The notes under the pieces are model-generated. The model saw only the letters and a list, made by a program, of their open reading frames with translations, did no database searches and was not told where the DNA came from. Below, piece after piece: positions 46,412-54,470 of a DNA stretch of 64,000 nucleotides (the stretch's first letter is position 1; each line of letters begins with the position of its first letter). The translations under genes and the position numbers were made by a program. Origin of the DNA: an uncultured Granulosicoccaceae bacterium (GTDB lineage Bacteria > Pseudomonadota > Gammaproteobacteria > Granulosicoccales > Granulosicoccaceae); assembly GCA_937922675.1 (NCBI GenBank), contig CALAJN010000002.1, forward strand, positions 62,001 through 126,000, in the 5' to 3' direction.

Positions 46412-47224
46412 GTGGACAAATTAATCGAAATCAGGGACGTCCGCCACGCCTATTCAACAGCCTCGGGGCCGCTCCCGGTACTGGCAGGGCTCGAGCTGTC
46501 GGTGCGCGAGGGCGGCTTCACGGCGGTCGTTGGGCCGTCGGGTTGCGGCAAGTCCACGCTGACGCGGCTGGTTGCTGGCCTGATGATCCCGGACAGCGGC
46601 GACGTCTATCTGCATGGGGAACGAGTCACAACGCCTCGCGCGACGGTGGGCATGGCGTTCCAGAATCCGGTATTGCTCGAATGGCGCACGATCTTGCAGA
46701 ATGTGTTGCTGCCGCTTGAGATCGTGCCAACCACACTATCGCAGCGTGCCAAGGAGGAGCGTGCGCGCTCGCTGTTGGCGCTGGTTGGCCTGGAGGGTTT
46801 TGAGGACAAGCGACCATCAGAGCTGTCAGGCGGGATGCGTCAGCGAGCCTCACTGTGTCGTGCGCTTGTACATCAGCCTGAGGTCCTGATTCTCGATGAG
46901 CCTTTTGGTGCGCTCGATGCTTTCACGCGCGAGGACCTCTGGCAGATCATGCATGAGCTCAAGGCGCGCGAGCCCTTTACGGGTATCTTGATCACGCATG
47001 ATTTGCGCGAGTCGATCTTTCTTGCCGATCAGGTGGTGGTGCTGTCCGGTCGTCCGGCACGCACGCAATACGTGCTTGATGTGCCATCAGAAGCACCGCG
47101 GGATCTGGACATGATGTACACCGCGGAGTCGGCAGACATGCTTGCCACCTTGCGTGACCAGATTCGCATAGCGCGGGAAGGCGAGGCCCAGGTGGCGCAA
47201 ACATCGAGTGGAGCATCCCAATGA
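46412..47224 (+). CDS. NitT/TauT-family ABC transporter ATP-binding protein
   Basis: Cytosolic ATPase of the importer, 270 residues. Walker A GPSGCGKSTL, Q-loop MAFQNPVLLEW, signature LSGGMRQRASL, Walker B LILDEPFGALDAFT and switch histidine ITHDLRES. The GTG start at 46412 yields the family N-terminus VDKLIEIRDVRHAY; it has no clear ribosome site and an ATG at 46334, inside the binding-protein gene, is a less likely alternative. Its stop overlaps the permease start by 4 bases. Confidence 0.92.
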   Translation: MDKLIEIRDVRHAYSTASGPLPVLAGLELSVREGGFTAVVGPSGCGKSTLTRLVAGLMIPDSGDVYLHGERVTTPRATVGMAFQNPVLLEWRTILQNVLLPLEIVPTTLSQRAKEERARSLLALVGLEGFEDKRPSELSGGMRQRASLCRALVHQPEVLILDEPFGALDAFTREDLWQIMHELKAREPFTGILITHDLRESIFLADQVVVLSGRPARTQYVLDVPSEAPRDLDMMYTAESADMLATLRDQIRIAREGEAQVAQTSSGASQ

Positions 47225-47982
47225 GCATGCGCAAGCTGCTGGTTCCGCTGATCGCTCTTTTGGTATTTCTGCTGTTGTGGGAGGCCCTGGTCTGGTTTAA
47301 CGACTGGCCAAACTACAAGATGGCGTCGCCTTCAGATTTGTTGCCGGCCTACCAGCGGTATTGGGGCTTGTTCTTGACCATGGGCTGGCAGACGTTATGG
47401 CGCACGGTAGTGGGATTGTTGCTCGCCGTTGTCGTCGGTGTGCTGCTCGGCATGGTCATGGGTTTTTCACGCACGATGCGTGATGCGCTGTATCCCTTGT
47501 TGGTCGGGTTCAACGCAGTCCCCAAGGCGACGGTTGTGCCGATTGTCGCGTTGCTGTTTGTCGGCGCTCACGACTTCAACACGATTCTGATCGCGTTCAT
47601 GATCTCGTTTTTCCCGATCGCGGTCTCGGTCTCGATTGGTCTGTCTACTCTGGAGCCAGAGTACCGCGACATCCTGCGCTCACTTGGCGCCTCACGCTTC
47701 ACCATCTTCAGAAAGATTGCCCTGCCCAAGACCTTGCCCGAATTTTTCGGAGCCTTGAAGGTGGCTGTGACACTGGCCTTTATCGGCACCAATCTGATGG
47801 AGATTGTCTCACCGCACGGGCGAGGTCTTGGTGCCTTGTTTGATTCTGGCAAGACCAACTCGGACTACCCCTTGATGTTTGCGGTGCTCATCGCGCTCGC
47901 CTTTCTCGGCATCGTCTTGTACTACGTGGTCGTGGCCCTGGAAAATATCTTTGCAGGTTGGGCTGAGCGCGCTCAGGACTAG
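47221..47982 (+). CDS. NitT/TauT-family ABC transporter permease
   Basis: Inner-membrane permease of 253 residues with about six hydrophobic segments and the EAA-type loop (SLGASRFTIFRKIALPKTLPE). The opening MRKLLVPLIALLVFLLLWEALV and the segment GFNAVPKATVVPIVALLF are typical of this family. Start ATG overlaps the ATPase stop. It is the last gene of the three-gene transporter operon. Confidence 0.93.
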   Translation: MSMRKLLVPLIALLVFLLLWEALVWFNDWPNYKMASPSDLLPAYQRYWGLFLTMGWQTLWRTVVGLLLAVVVGVLLGMVMGFSRTMRDALYPLLVGFNAVPKATVVPIVALLFVGAHDFNTILIAFMISFFPIAVSVSIGLSTLEPEYRDILRSLGASRFTIFRKIALPKTLPEFFGALKVAVTLAFIGTNLMEIVSPHGRGLGALFDSGKTNSDYPLMFAVLIALAFLGIVLYYVVVALENIFAGWAERAQD

Positions 47983-48135
47983 CGTTCTGCTGAGGGTGGG
48001 GAACAAGATCAGTCGCCTGACGTCTTAATGCTTGAACGCTGATCCCGCTCTGCGCCTTCGGTCTGTAGGGGTGCTTCACAGGCGGTAATGCACACACAAG
48101 GGATGACAGTCGATTCGCATGCCACACTCTGTCCC

Positions 48136-48768
48136 ATGAGAACCTTTTATCGGACGACTTTGCTGCTCCTGTCGGGCGCAATCCCTGCTGCAGCGATTGC
48201 CGATACGGCCGCGCTGGACAATTTCATGGCCGAGGTCAATGCCTTTTCGGCCCGCTTTGAACAAACCCTGTATGACGCAGATGGCGATACGCTTCAGACG
48301 TCTTCGGGCACTGTGGTGCTCGAGCGCCCAGCGCGTTTTCGTTGGGAATATGCGGCACCTGACAGCGGTGCCAGCGGCCAGGTTCTCGTTGCCGATGGCG
48401 AACGCGTATGGCTCTATGACCCGGATCTCGAACAGGTGACAGTCAACCAGATCGATGAGCGGGTAGCCGGCACGCCCTTGGTAGTGTTGATGGGAACCGA
48501 GCCACTGGACAGCGTATTTACTGTTGAGTCTCTTGGCAGCTCGGACGGTATTGACTGGTTTGAACTCGCCCCGATGACAGCGGATGGGGATTTTGATGCC
48601 GTGTTTGTGGGTCTGGATGACGGCGAACTTGCGGCCATGGAGCTGCGTGACAGCTTCGGGCAGGCCACCCAGATTCGTTTCAGCGACTTCGACGCAAACA
48701 TCGATCCGGAGGACGAGTTGTTCAGTTTCGTCGCACCGCCGGGTGTCGACGTGATCGGCGCTGACTGA
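48136..48768 (+). CDS. lolA: Outer-membrane lipoprotein carrier protein LolA
   Basis: Periplasmic chaperone that carries lipoproteins from LolCDE to LolB. The 210-residue product has a signal peptide (FYRTTLLLLSGAIPAAAIA) and the family features: LDNFMAEVNAFSARFEQTL, GTVVLERPARFRWEY, VADGERVWLYDPDLEQVTV and the C-terminal QATQIRFSDFDANI and FSFVAPPGVDVI. The ATG at 48136 sits directly before the signal peptide. It lies four bases upstream of the TPR gene, and together with rarA restores the usual ftsK-lolA-rarA neighbourhood. Confidence 0.94.
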   Translation: MRTFYRTTLLLLSGAIPAAAIADTAALDNFMAEVNAFSARFEQTLYDADGDTLQTSSGTVVLERPARFRWEYAAPDSGASGQVLVADGERVWLYDPDLEQVTVNQIDERVAGTPLVVLMGTEPLDSVFTVESLGSSDGIDWFELAPMTADGDFDAVFVGLDDGELAAMELRDSFGQATQIRFSDFDANIDPEDELFSFVAPPGVDVIGAD

Positions 48769-48772
48769 CCAC

Positions 48773-50107
48773 ATGCTCACTGACCGTCGCGGGCACGCGA
48801 TCAGCACGGTTGAGCCTCGGGCGGCGGTAGCCCTTGATGAAGCGATAGCGCATCTGGTCGGCCGCCGTTCAGCCTTGACGCCAACACTTGCACGCGTTCG
48901 CGAACTGGACCCTGACTGTGTGATGGGGCAGGTGCTCACCGGGATGATGGGATGTGGCGTGCGCAAGCTGTCGGGACTTGAAGCCGCACGTGAGGCATAT
49001 GCTGCGGCAGCCGCGCAGCGCGACCAGGTATCCGCGCGAGAGCGCTTGTACGTCGATGTTCTCGAGAGCGCGATTGCCAGAGAGCCCGATGCAGTTGTCG
49101 AGCGCTTGTCGGCGATTCTTGAACATTGCCCGACTGATCTGCTTGCTTCGGTGCTCTTGCAAGGCGAGTTGTTCTGGACCGGAGACATGCAGCGTGCAGA
49201 GGCCGAGTCCGCGCGTGTGGATGCGTTCTGGTGCTCCTCGATAGAGGGGTATGCAGACTGGCTGGCGCTGCGCGCCTTTGATCTGGAGGAGACCGGGGAT
49301 CTGGCTCTTGCCGAGCGTCTGGGACGTGAATCAGTTGAGCGTGATCCGAATAACCTGTGGGGTGCTCATTCGGTGGCTCACGTGCTGGAGATGAAGGGCG
49401 AAAGCGCTGAGGGTATTCGTTGGCTGGACGAGCTCAAGGGCGGTTGGGATGCCGGTGGTCCGATGAAGTATCACCTGTGGTGGCATCGTTGTTTGTGCCA
49501 TATCGAACAGGGCCAGTTTGAGGCGGCGTTGGAGATTCACGACACCTGGATACGCAACTCCGAGTTGCCATTTCAGAAGGCGCTGCCAGACTTCTACCTC
49601 GACATCCAGAACGGCGCATCCAATCTGATTCGTCTCGAGCTTCAAGGGATAGATGTCGGTGAGCGTTGGCAGGTGCTTGCCAATGCGATAGAGGGCAGTT
49701 GGGATGATCTATCAAACCCTTTCACAACCCTGCATGTAGCAATGGTGTTGGCTGCGACCGGTCAGCTCGGGCGCCAGCAGGCATTGCTCAACAACGTCAA
49801 TGCGCTGGCAAGCGAGCAACAGAGCGCATTGGCGAGGACGTATCGCGGCGTCCCTGTGGTGCTCGAGTTCATTGCTGCGCATCGAGCGGGCAGGCATCAG
49901 CAGGTGGTTGCCTGTGGCGCATCGTCGCGCGCGTCCCTGTGGCAGCTCGGTGGAAGCCATGCCCAGCGTGATGTGCTCTTTCAGCTCTTGTTCGATTCGG
50001 CGCGGCGCTGCCAGGATTACGCACTGATCACGAGCATTCACAGTGATCTGGAGCGTATCGGGTTTGTCCACCCGCTCGGGCGTGTTGCCTACAGGGATGC
50101 CGCGTGA
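48773..50107 (+). CDS. TTC38-like tetratricopeptide repeat protein
   Basis: A 444-residue helical-repeat protein without signal peptide. It resembles the TTC38 family: YVDVLESAIAREPDAVVERL, NNLWGAHSVAHVLEMKGESA and KYHLWWHRCLCHIEQGQFEA are its recognisable repeats; the HLWWH and AHVLEM segments are characteristic. Molecular function of the family in bacteria is not known to me. It sits 4 bp after lolA and its stop overlaps the rarA GTG start, so all three are likely one transcript; a link to either neighbour's function is only inferred. Confidence 0.82.
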   Translation: MLTDRRGHAISTVEPRAAVALDEAIAHLVGRRSALTPTLARVRELDPDCVMGQVLTGMMGCGVRKLSGLEAAREAYAAAAAQRDQVSARERLYVDVLESAIAREPDAVVERLSAILEHCPTDLLASVLLQGELFWTGDMQRAEAESARVDAFWCSSIEGYADWLALRAFDLEETGDLALAERLGRESVERDPNNLWGAHSVAHVLEMKGESAEGIRWLDELKGGWDAGGPMKYHLWWHRCLCHIEQGQFEAALEIHDTWIRNSELPFQKALPDFYLDIQNGASNLIRLELQGIDVGERWQVLANAIEGSWDDLSNPFTTLHVAMVLAATGQLGRQQALLNNVNALASEQQSALARTYRGVPVVLEFIAAHRAGRHQQVVACGASSRASLWQLGGSHAQRDVLFQLLFDSARRCQDYALITSIHSDLERIGFVHPLGRVAYRDAA

Positions 50108-51483
50108 CCTCGACACCTGGCCTGTTTGATCAGGGCGAGGCGGTGCTCGCAGACGTCCACGACACGGTAGCGGTGGACCTTGCAACGCGTCCGCTGGCCG
50201 ATCGCTTGCGACCTTCTACCCTGGACGAGTTTTGCGGGCAGTCTCACCTGCTTGGCGAGGGCTCGAGCTTGCGTATGGCACTCGAGCAGGACCGCCTGCA
50301 TTCGATGGTGTTCTGGGGGCCACCCGGTACCGGCAAAACGACGTTGGCTCGCATGATCGCAACCCACTGCGATGCACATTTCATGAGTCTTTCTGCGGTC
50401 TTGTCCGGGGTGAAAGACATTCGCGAGAGCGTGGCCAAGGCGCGTGATCTCCGTGAACGGACCGGTCGCCGCAGCGTGTTGTTTGTTGACGAGGTTCATC
50501 GTTTCAACAAGGGTCAACAGGACGCTTTTCTGCCTCACATCGAGGACGGCACTCTGCATTTTGTCGGCGCAACGACTGAGAATCCGAGTTTTGAATTGAA
50601 CAACGCCTTGTTGTCGCGCGTACGGGTTTATGTGTTGCGCTCGCTCGAGACAGACGACTTGCGCCGCATCATCGACCGCGCGCTCGATGATGAGCGACGC
50701 GGGCTCGGCGGTAATGTCGCGATGTCTGAACCCGATCGCGACACGCTTGCAGCATTGGCCGACGGTGATGCACGCCAGACACTCGTTCTGCTTGAACTCG
50801 CTGCGAGTTGTGCGCGTGAGCAAGAGGGTCAGAGAGTGATTGACGAGGCGGTTCTGCGTGAGGTCACACGCGATTCCCTGCGTCGTTTTGACAAGGGCGG
50901 GGATGCTTTCTATGACCAGATATCCGCCTTGCACAAGTGCATGCGAGGCTCTGACCCCGACGCGGCCCTGTATTGGTACTGCCGCATGCTCGACGGTGGG
51001 TGTGACCCCTTGTACATTGCTCGGCGGGTTCTGCGTTTTGCCAGTGAGGATATCGGCAATGCCGACCCTCGTGCAGCCGAGCTTGCGGTATATGCCTGGC
51101 AGTCGTATGAGCGTCTCGGCTCACCAGAAGGGGATCTGGCCATTGCCCACGCTATCGTGTTTGCCTCGGTAGCTGCCAAGAGCAACGCGGTCTATAACGC
51201 CTTCAAGCGTGCCAGGCAATTTGTCTCCGAGCATGGCTCAGACCCTGTTCCGATGCACTTGCGTAATGCCCCCACGAGCCTGATGAAGGATCTGGGACAT
51301 GGGGATGGGTATCGCTACGCTCACGATGAGGCGGACGGATTTGCCGCAGGTGCCAACTACTTTCCGGAGTCGCTCGACGCACCAGTGTTCTATGAACCTG
51401 TGTCACGCGGGCTCGAGATCCGGATTGCAGAACGCCTGGCTGATCTGCGGGCACGCAATGCCGCGGCCAACAAGTCTGGCTGA
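50104..51483 (+). CDS. rarA: Replication-associated recombination protein A (RarA/MgsA)
   Basis: AAA+ ATPase related to clamp loaders that acts at stalled forks. The 459 residues include PLADRLRPSTLDEFCGQSHLL, Walker A WGPPGTGKTTLARM, Walker B SVLFVDEVHRFNKGQQDAFL, sensor-1 FVGATTENPSFELN, and the C-terminal MgsA tetramerisation region (GSDPDAALYWYCRMLDGG, then FASEDIGNADPRA). GTG start at 50104 overlaps the TPR gene stop by 4 bases. Confidence 0.95.
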   Translation: MTSTPGLFDQGEAVLADVHDTVAVDLATRPLADRLRPSTLDEFCGQSHLLGEGSSLRMALEQDRLHSMVFWGPPGTGKTTLARMIATHCDAHFMSLSAVLSGVKDIRESVAKARDLRERTGRRSVLFVDEVHRFNKGQQDAFLPHIEDGTLHFVGATTENPSFELNNALLSRVRVYVLRSLETDDLRRIIDRALDDERRGLGGNVAMSEPDRDTLAALADGDARQTLVLLELAASCAREQEGQRVIDEAVLREVTRDSLRRFDKGGDAFYDQISALHKCMRGSDPDAALYWYCRMLDGGCDPLYIARRVLRFASEDIGNADPRAAELAVYAWQSYERLGSPEGDLAIAHAIVFASVAAKSNAVYNAFKRARQFVSEHGSDPVPMHLRNAPTSLMKDLGHGDGYRYAHDEADGFAAGANYFPESLDAPVFYEPVSRGLEIRIAERLADLRARNAAANKSG

Positions 51484-51530
51484 GACCGCTAGACTGTGTA
51501 AAAGCTTGCATTGCATTCAGGGAATTTGAC

Positions 51531-51965
51531 ATGTTCAAAGCGTTGAGAGGCTCATCGCCCGGCGTACTGTTCACACGGTGGCTGATCGCGGCGATCGTGG
51601 TCTTTGCTACCTACAACCCTACCGGTACATCCATAGGCCATTGGGTGTTTACCCATGAAAACCCGATGGATGCGTGGGTCGTGCTGGTTGCAATCATCAC
51701 GCTGCTGGCCAATATCGCGCTGCTGATTGCAGCCTGGAAGGCCTTGGGCAAACTCGGCGCGATCATCGTCGGGGTGCTGTTTGCCGCCATTATCTACCTC
51801 TCCTTGCAGGAGGGCTGGGTCTCAACAGGCAACACTCAATCGTTTGAATGGCTCGCGCTCATTCTCGTCAGCGTCTTTCTTGGCATTGGCCTCTCGGGAG
51901 CCATTCTGTGGCGAAGAGCCACAGGACAGGTCGTTACCGATGAAGCGCCTGACGTTGATCACTGA
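51531..51965 (+). CDS. Small four-helix membrane protein (DUF6524-like)
   Basis: A 144-residue inner-membrane protein with four hydrophobic segments: around 15-27, 47-66, 73-92 and 104-125. The segment FTRWLIAAIVVFATYNPTG resembles the DUF6524 family as I recall it; function unknown. ATG at 51531 follows rarA after 47 bp and is convergent with the minus-strand TPR gene. Confidence 0.75.
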   Translation: MFKALRGSSPGVLFTRWLIAAIVVFATYNPTGTSIGHWVFTHENPMDAWVVLVAIITLLANIALLIAAWKALGKLGAIIVGVLFAAIIYLSLQEGWVSTGNTQSFEWLALILVSVFLGIGLSGAILWRRATGQVVTDEAPDVDH

Positions 51966-51996
51966 CAGACCGCAATCGACATTCCTTGCCTTGAGC

Positions 51997-52015
51997 GATC
52001 ATTGAATCAATGATC
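51997..52015. terminator. 19-bp perfect palindrome between convergent genes
   Basis: GATCATTGAATCAATGATC has 9-bp arms around one central base and overlaps the stop codon of the minus-strand TPR gene. It lies 31 bp after the DUF6524-like gene. As RNA it would form a short stem with about 7 usable pairs; no T-run follows. A bidirectional transcript end is plausible; a protein-binding dyad cannot be excluded. Confidence 0.45.
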
Positions 52016-53077
52016 TGTCATCAGTCCTGGCAGGTCTTGTTCAGCGGCGTCTATCAGCGATTGCGACTGATCTCGAAGGGATGCGATTTCAGTTTCATGG
52101 CTGGCTGCATCGCGAGCCTCCAGAACATCGGCAAGGGCGATCATCATTTGCGGTAGACCTGTTCGCGCGACGATGTCCCGATAACTGACCTCCGCTTGCT
52201 CCAGACGTCCTTGCAGCGTATCGACTTCCGCGACGTGCTCTTCAATGAGCCAATAGCCAGGAAAGGTCTCGTTGGCCATGGTGAAGTAGTGGTGCGCCTC
52301 GTCCAGCTGTTGCTGCTCCAGATGCACAATCCCACGTTGCAGTTGCATCCAACCAAGAGCATAAGCCGACGTGCCGAGGAATCGCTCGCTTGCGACTTCC
52401 AGCCATTGCTCTGCTGCTTGATAGTCGCTTTGTGCAGAATGCCAATGAGCCATTCGCACGGCGCTGATCATGCTTGGAGCGGATGCGTTCAGTTGCTGAT
52501 AAATCGCACCGGCTTCAACGTGGTTTTCGGTTTGCATGAGAGCATCGGCACGCAGACCCTTGATCCGCAGCGCGGTGGCCTGATCGACCAACAGGGCATT
52601 GCCCGCGATATCAAGATCGCTCATCGCTTGATCAAAGCGGTGCACCGCAACATTGATACCCGCTCGTGTCAGAAACGGCCCGGCTTTGTCGCCGGACAAG
52701 GCAAACGCTCTGTCAATGGCGTCAAGCGCAGCACGATAGTCTGTGGCATTGCCTGAAAGGCGTGCACGGTCAAGGCGTGCTGATGCGAGTCTTTCAAGGT
52801 GTAGCCACGAACGCTTGTTGGCACGAACGAGCCTCTCGATTGAATCGATGGTGGCGTCTACCCGCGCAAGCTCTTCATCGAAGGAGCCGCTTGTTCTCAC
52901 GGCCCCGGCGGCTGGAACCTCGCCGGTAGTGCCTGTGTCAACCGGAATTGAAGCTCGGTTGGCACTTGCCGGCGCCGGCGCTGATATCAGCACGCTCGTG
53001 CACAACAGCGCCGCTCGCAGCCAAGGTGCAGGTGATAAGGGGAGAGGCTTCCTTGCCATCGTATCTGCTGTACTCAT
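52007..53077 (-). CDS. Exported TPR-like protein, partner of the split DUF4331 genes
   Basis: A 356-residue protein with a signal peptide (LRAALLCTSVLISAPAPASA) and helical repeats from about residue 60 to 335 that fit the TPR pattern weakly (SAYALGWMQLQRGIVHLEQQ; FPGYWLIEEHVAEVD; EQAEVSYRDIVARTGLP). No catalytic motif is visible, so a periplasmic scaffold or recruitment role is the best guess. It is the last of three co-directional genes: 10 bp separate it from the DUF4331 C-terminal half gene. ATG start at 53077; a second ATG lies 6 codons in, directly before the signal sequence. Confidence 0.8.
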   Translation of the reverse strand: MSTADTMARKPLPLSPAPWLRAALLCTSVLISAPAPASANRASIPVDTGTTGEVPAAGAVRTSGSFDEELARVDATIDSIERLVRANKRSWLHLERLASARLDRARLSGNATDYRAALDAIDRAFALSGDKAGPFLTRAGINVAVHRFDQAMSDLDIAGNALLVDQATALRIKGLRADALMQTENHVEAGAIYQQLNASAPSMISAVRMAHWHSAQSDYQAAEQWLEVASERFLGTSAYALGWMQLQRGIVHLEQQQLDEAHHYFTMANETFPGYWLIEEHVAEVDTLQGRLEQAEVSYRDIVARTGLPQMMIALADVLEARDAASHETEIASLRDQSQSLIDAAEQDLPGLMTDH

Positions 53078-53087
53078 CCCCGTCGAA

Positions 53088-53699
53088 CTACGGCTGGTGT
53101 GGCGCTGCTACGAATGGGAAAGCATCCCCGAACGCGAGGTCGTTTGCAGCCGGGTTGAGCACGCCGACCAGATCGCCCGGGGTTTGCGGTGGCTCGTCTC
53201 CGGTGAGTTCAAGCAGGGCGACAGCCAGAGTGACGTCAATGACTGGATCGGTCAACAAGCGTCCGTTCGGGAAGCCGCTGGCAGTAGTGGTGTCAATTTT
53301 AAGGGTGTCGGGCAGGATCAACGGCACAGCAAACTGCGCACAGGTACCCGTGCCGTCGCCCACTACCGTGCAGGGAGTTAGCCCAAGGTCAGTGAGCTGC
53401 TGATCAAGCGCGCCGTGCAGAAATGTAAGGCTTCCCAGGATTTCGGGTACGAAATCACCCGCGCTATCGTTGACGGGGTCCGCCATGTTGTAGGCATCCG
53501 TGCTCTCGATCAGGGCTGTCGCAATTGCAGGCATGCCCATTCGGTCCACGCGGGTGAATGTTTCGATCGCGTCTGTCGAGAAGGCAAACGGCTCAGCCTC
53601 TGGGGTATCCGCTCCATCGTCGTCATCACTGCTGCAAGCGGCCAGTACAAACAGTGGAAGAGTCAATGCAACTACTGATAGTTTCTTTAAGGTTTTCAT
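53088..53699 (-). CDS. Lipoprotein resembling the C-terminal half of DUF4331
   Basis: A 203-residue protein with a lipoprotein signal (VVALTLPLFVLAAC, cysteine at 22) and an acidic spacer (SSDDDDGADTPEAEP). The remainder contains the landmarks of the second half of DUF4331 proteins: TRVDRMGMPAIATALIES, then DAYNMADP and FPNGRLLTDPVIDVTLAVAL. In one-piece family members these follow directly on a segment like the end of the next protein upstream (LQTWATTAS). It lies 9 bp after that gene. Function unknown; probably membrane-anchored in the periplasm. Confidence 0.8.
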   Translation of the reverse strand: MKTLKKLSVVALTLPLFVLAACSSDDDDGADTPEAEPFAFSTDAIETFTRVDRMGMPAIATALIESTDAYNMADPVNDSAGDFVPEILGSLTFLHGALDQQLTDLGLTPCTVVGDGTGTCAQFAVPLILPDTLKIDTTTASGFPNGRLLTDPVIDVTLAVALLELTGDEPPQTPGDLVGVLNPAANDLAFGDAFPFVAAPHQP

Positions 53700-53708
53700 G
53701 ATGATGTC

Positions 53709-54332
53709 TTATTGAGAGGCGGTAGTGGCCCAGGTTTGAAGCGCGCCGCCACCTGGCATGACAGTCTCCACGGGCAGTTGCACGGCAAGCACTGTGATGT
53801 TGAGGCCGGCTACATCGTCCTGAGTCGGGTCGAAGGAGATAACGCCGGTGGATATCGTCTCGTTGAACCCGCTTGCATTGAAGAAGAAGGGATCGTCGGC
53901 GAGGCCAGCGTAGGCTGCGATATCGTCACCTGACAGAACAGTGTCCACGGCGCCTTCGATCAGTGAGGTATCCGAGGCATCGGAGACGCGCAGGCCCCAA
54001 TCTCCGTCAACATTCTGTGCAAAACGCACATACAGATCGAAGTCGGATACCGCGTCCGGGGTCTCCGAGGTGTCAAAGTGCATTCCGTACAGCACGCTCT
54101 CATCGAAGGCCGCTTCCATGCCGGGCGCGCTGAAAGTACCAAAGGTCACGATCAGGTTCAGCTGCCCATCCGCATGCCAGGCGTAATAGTCACCAATGTC
54201 AGCTGACAGCTGAGCGGTTGCGCCAGGCGCTTCCTGGTGGTCGGCTGCCTGCAGGCCGCACGAGGCGATCAAGGCCAAGCCGGCGGCTAGCGACCTCGCT
54301 TTGGTCCGTGGTAGGGCATTTCGTTGTTGCAT
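53709..54332 (-). CDS. Exported protein resembling the N-terminal half of DUF4331
   Basis: A 207-residue protein with a signal peptide (SLAAGLALIASCGLQAA) and the family opening ADHQEAPGATAQLSADIGDYYAW, shown here in part; the typical HxEAP and DxxDxYAF-like landmarks are present. Downstream segments (LYVRFAQNVDGDWGLRVSD; DDPFFFNASGFNET; ITVLAVQLPVETVMPG) match the first half of DUF4331 proteins, and it stops right after LQTWATTAS. ATG at 54332 preferred over a TTG 4 codons earlier. First gene of the three-gene run divergent from the ECF sigma factor. Confidence 0.8.
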   Translation of the reverse strand: MQQRNALPRTKARSLAAGLALIASCGLQAADHQEAPGATAQLSADIGDYYAWHADGQLNLIVTFGTFSAPGMEAAFDESVLYGMHFDTSETPDAVSDFDLYVRFAQNVDGDWGLRVSDASDTSLIEGAVDTVLSGDDIAAYAGLADDPFFFNASGFNETISTGVISFDPTQDDVAGLNITVLAVQLPVETVMPGGGALQTWATTASQ

Positions 54333-54412
54333 GTCTGAGCTCAATCTCTGTTCGCATGAATTCGCCCTTGTGTGCCGGGCAACCTCAGTCTACGGGCAAA
54401 CATGAGCGCGAG

Positions 54413-54448
54413 ATGCACCAACTGTATTTTTTTCTGCTGCAGGTGCAT
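54413..54448. promoter_or_regulatory. Inverted repeat in the DUF4331/ECF divergent region
   Basis: ATGCACC (54413-54419) and GGTGCAT (54442-54448) are perfect inverted copies separated by 22 bp that include a T-rich tract. It lies 80 bp from the DUF4331 start and just before the sigma factor start region. A protein-binding site for control of one or both directions is possible. Confidence 0.4.
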
Positions 54449-54470
54449 ACACTACAGGCCGCCGCGACTG

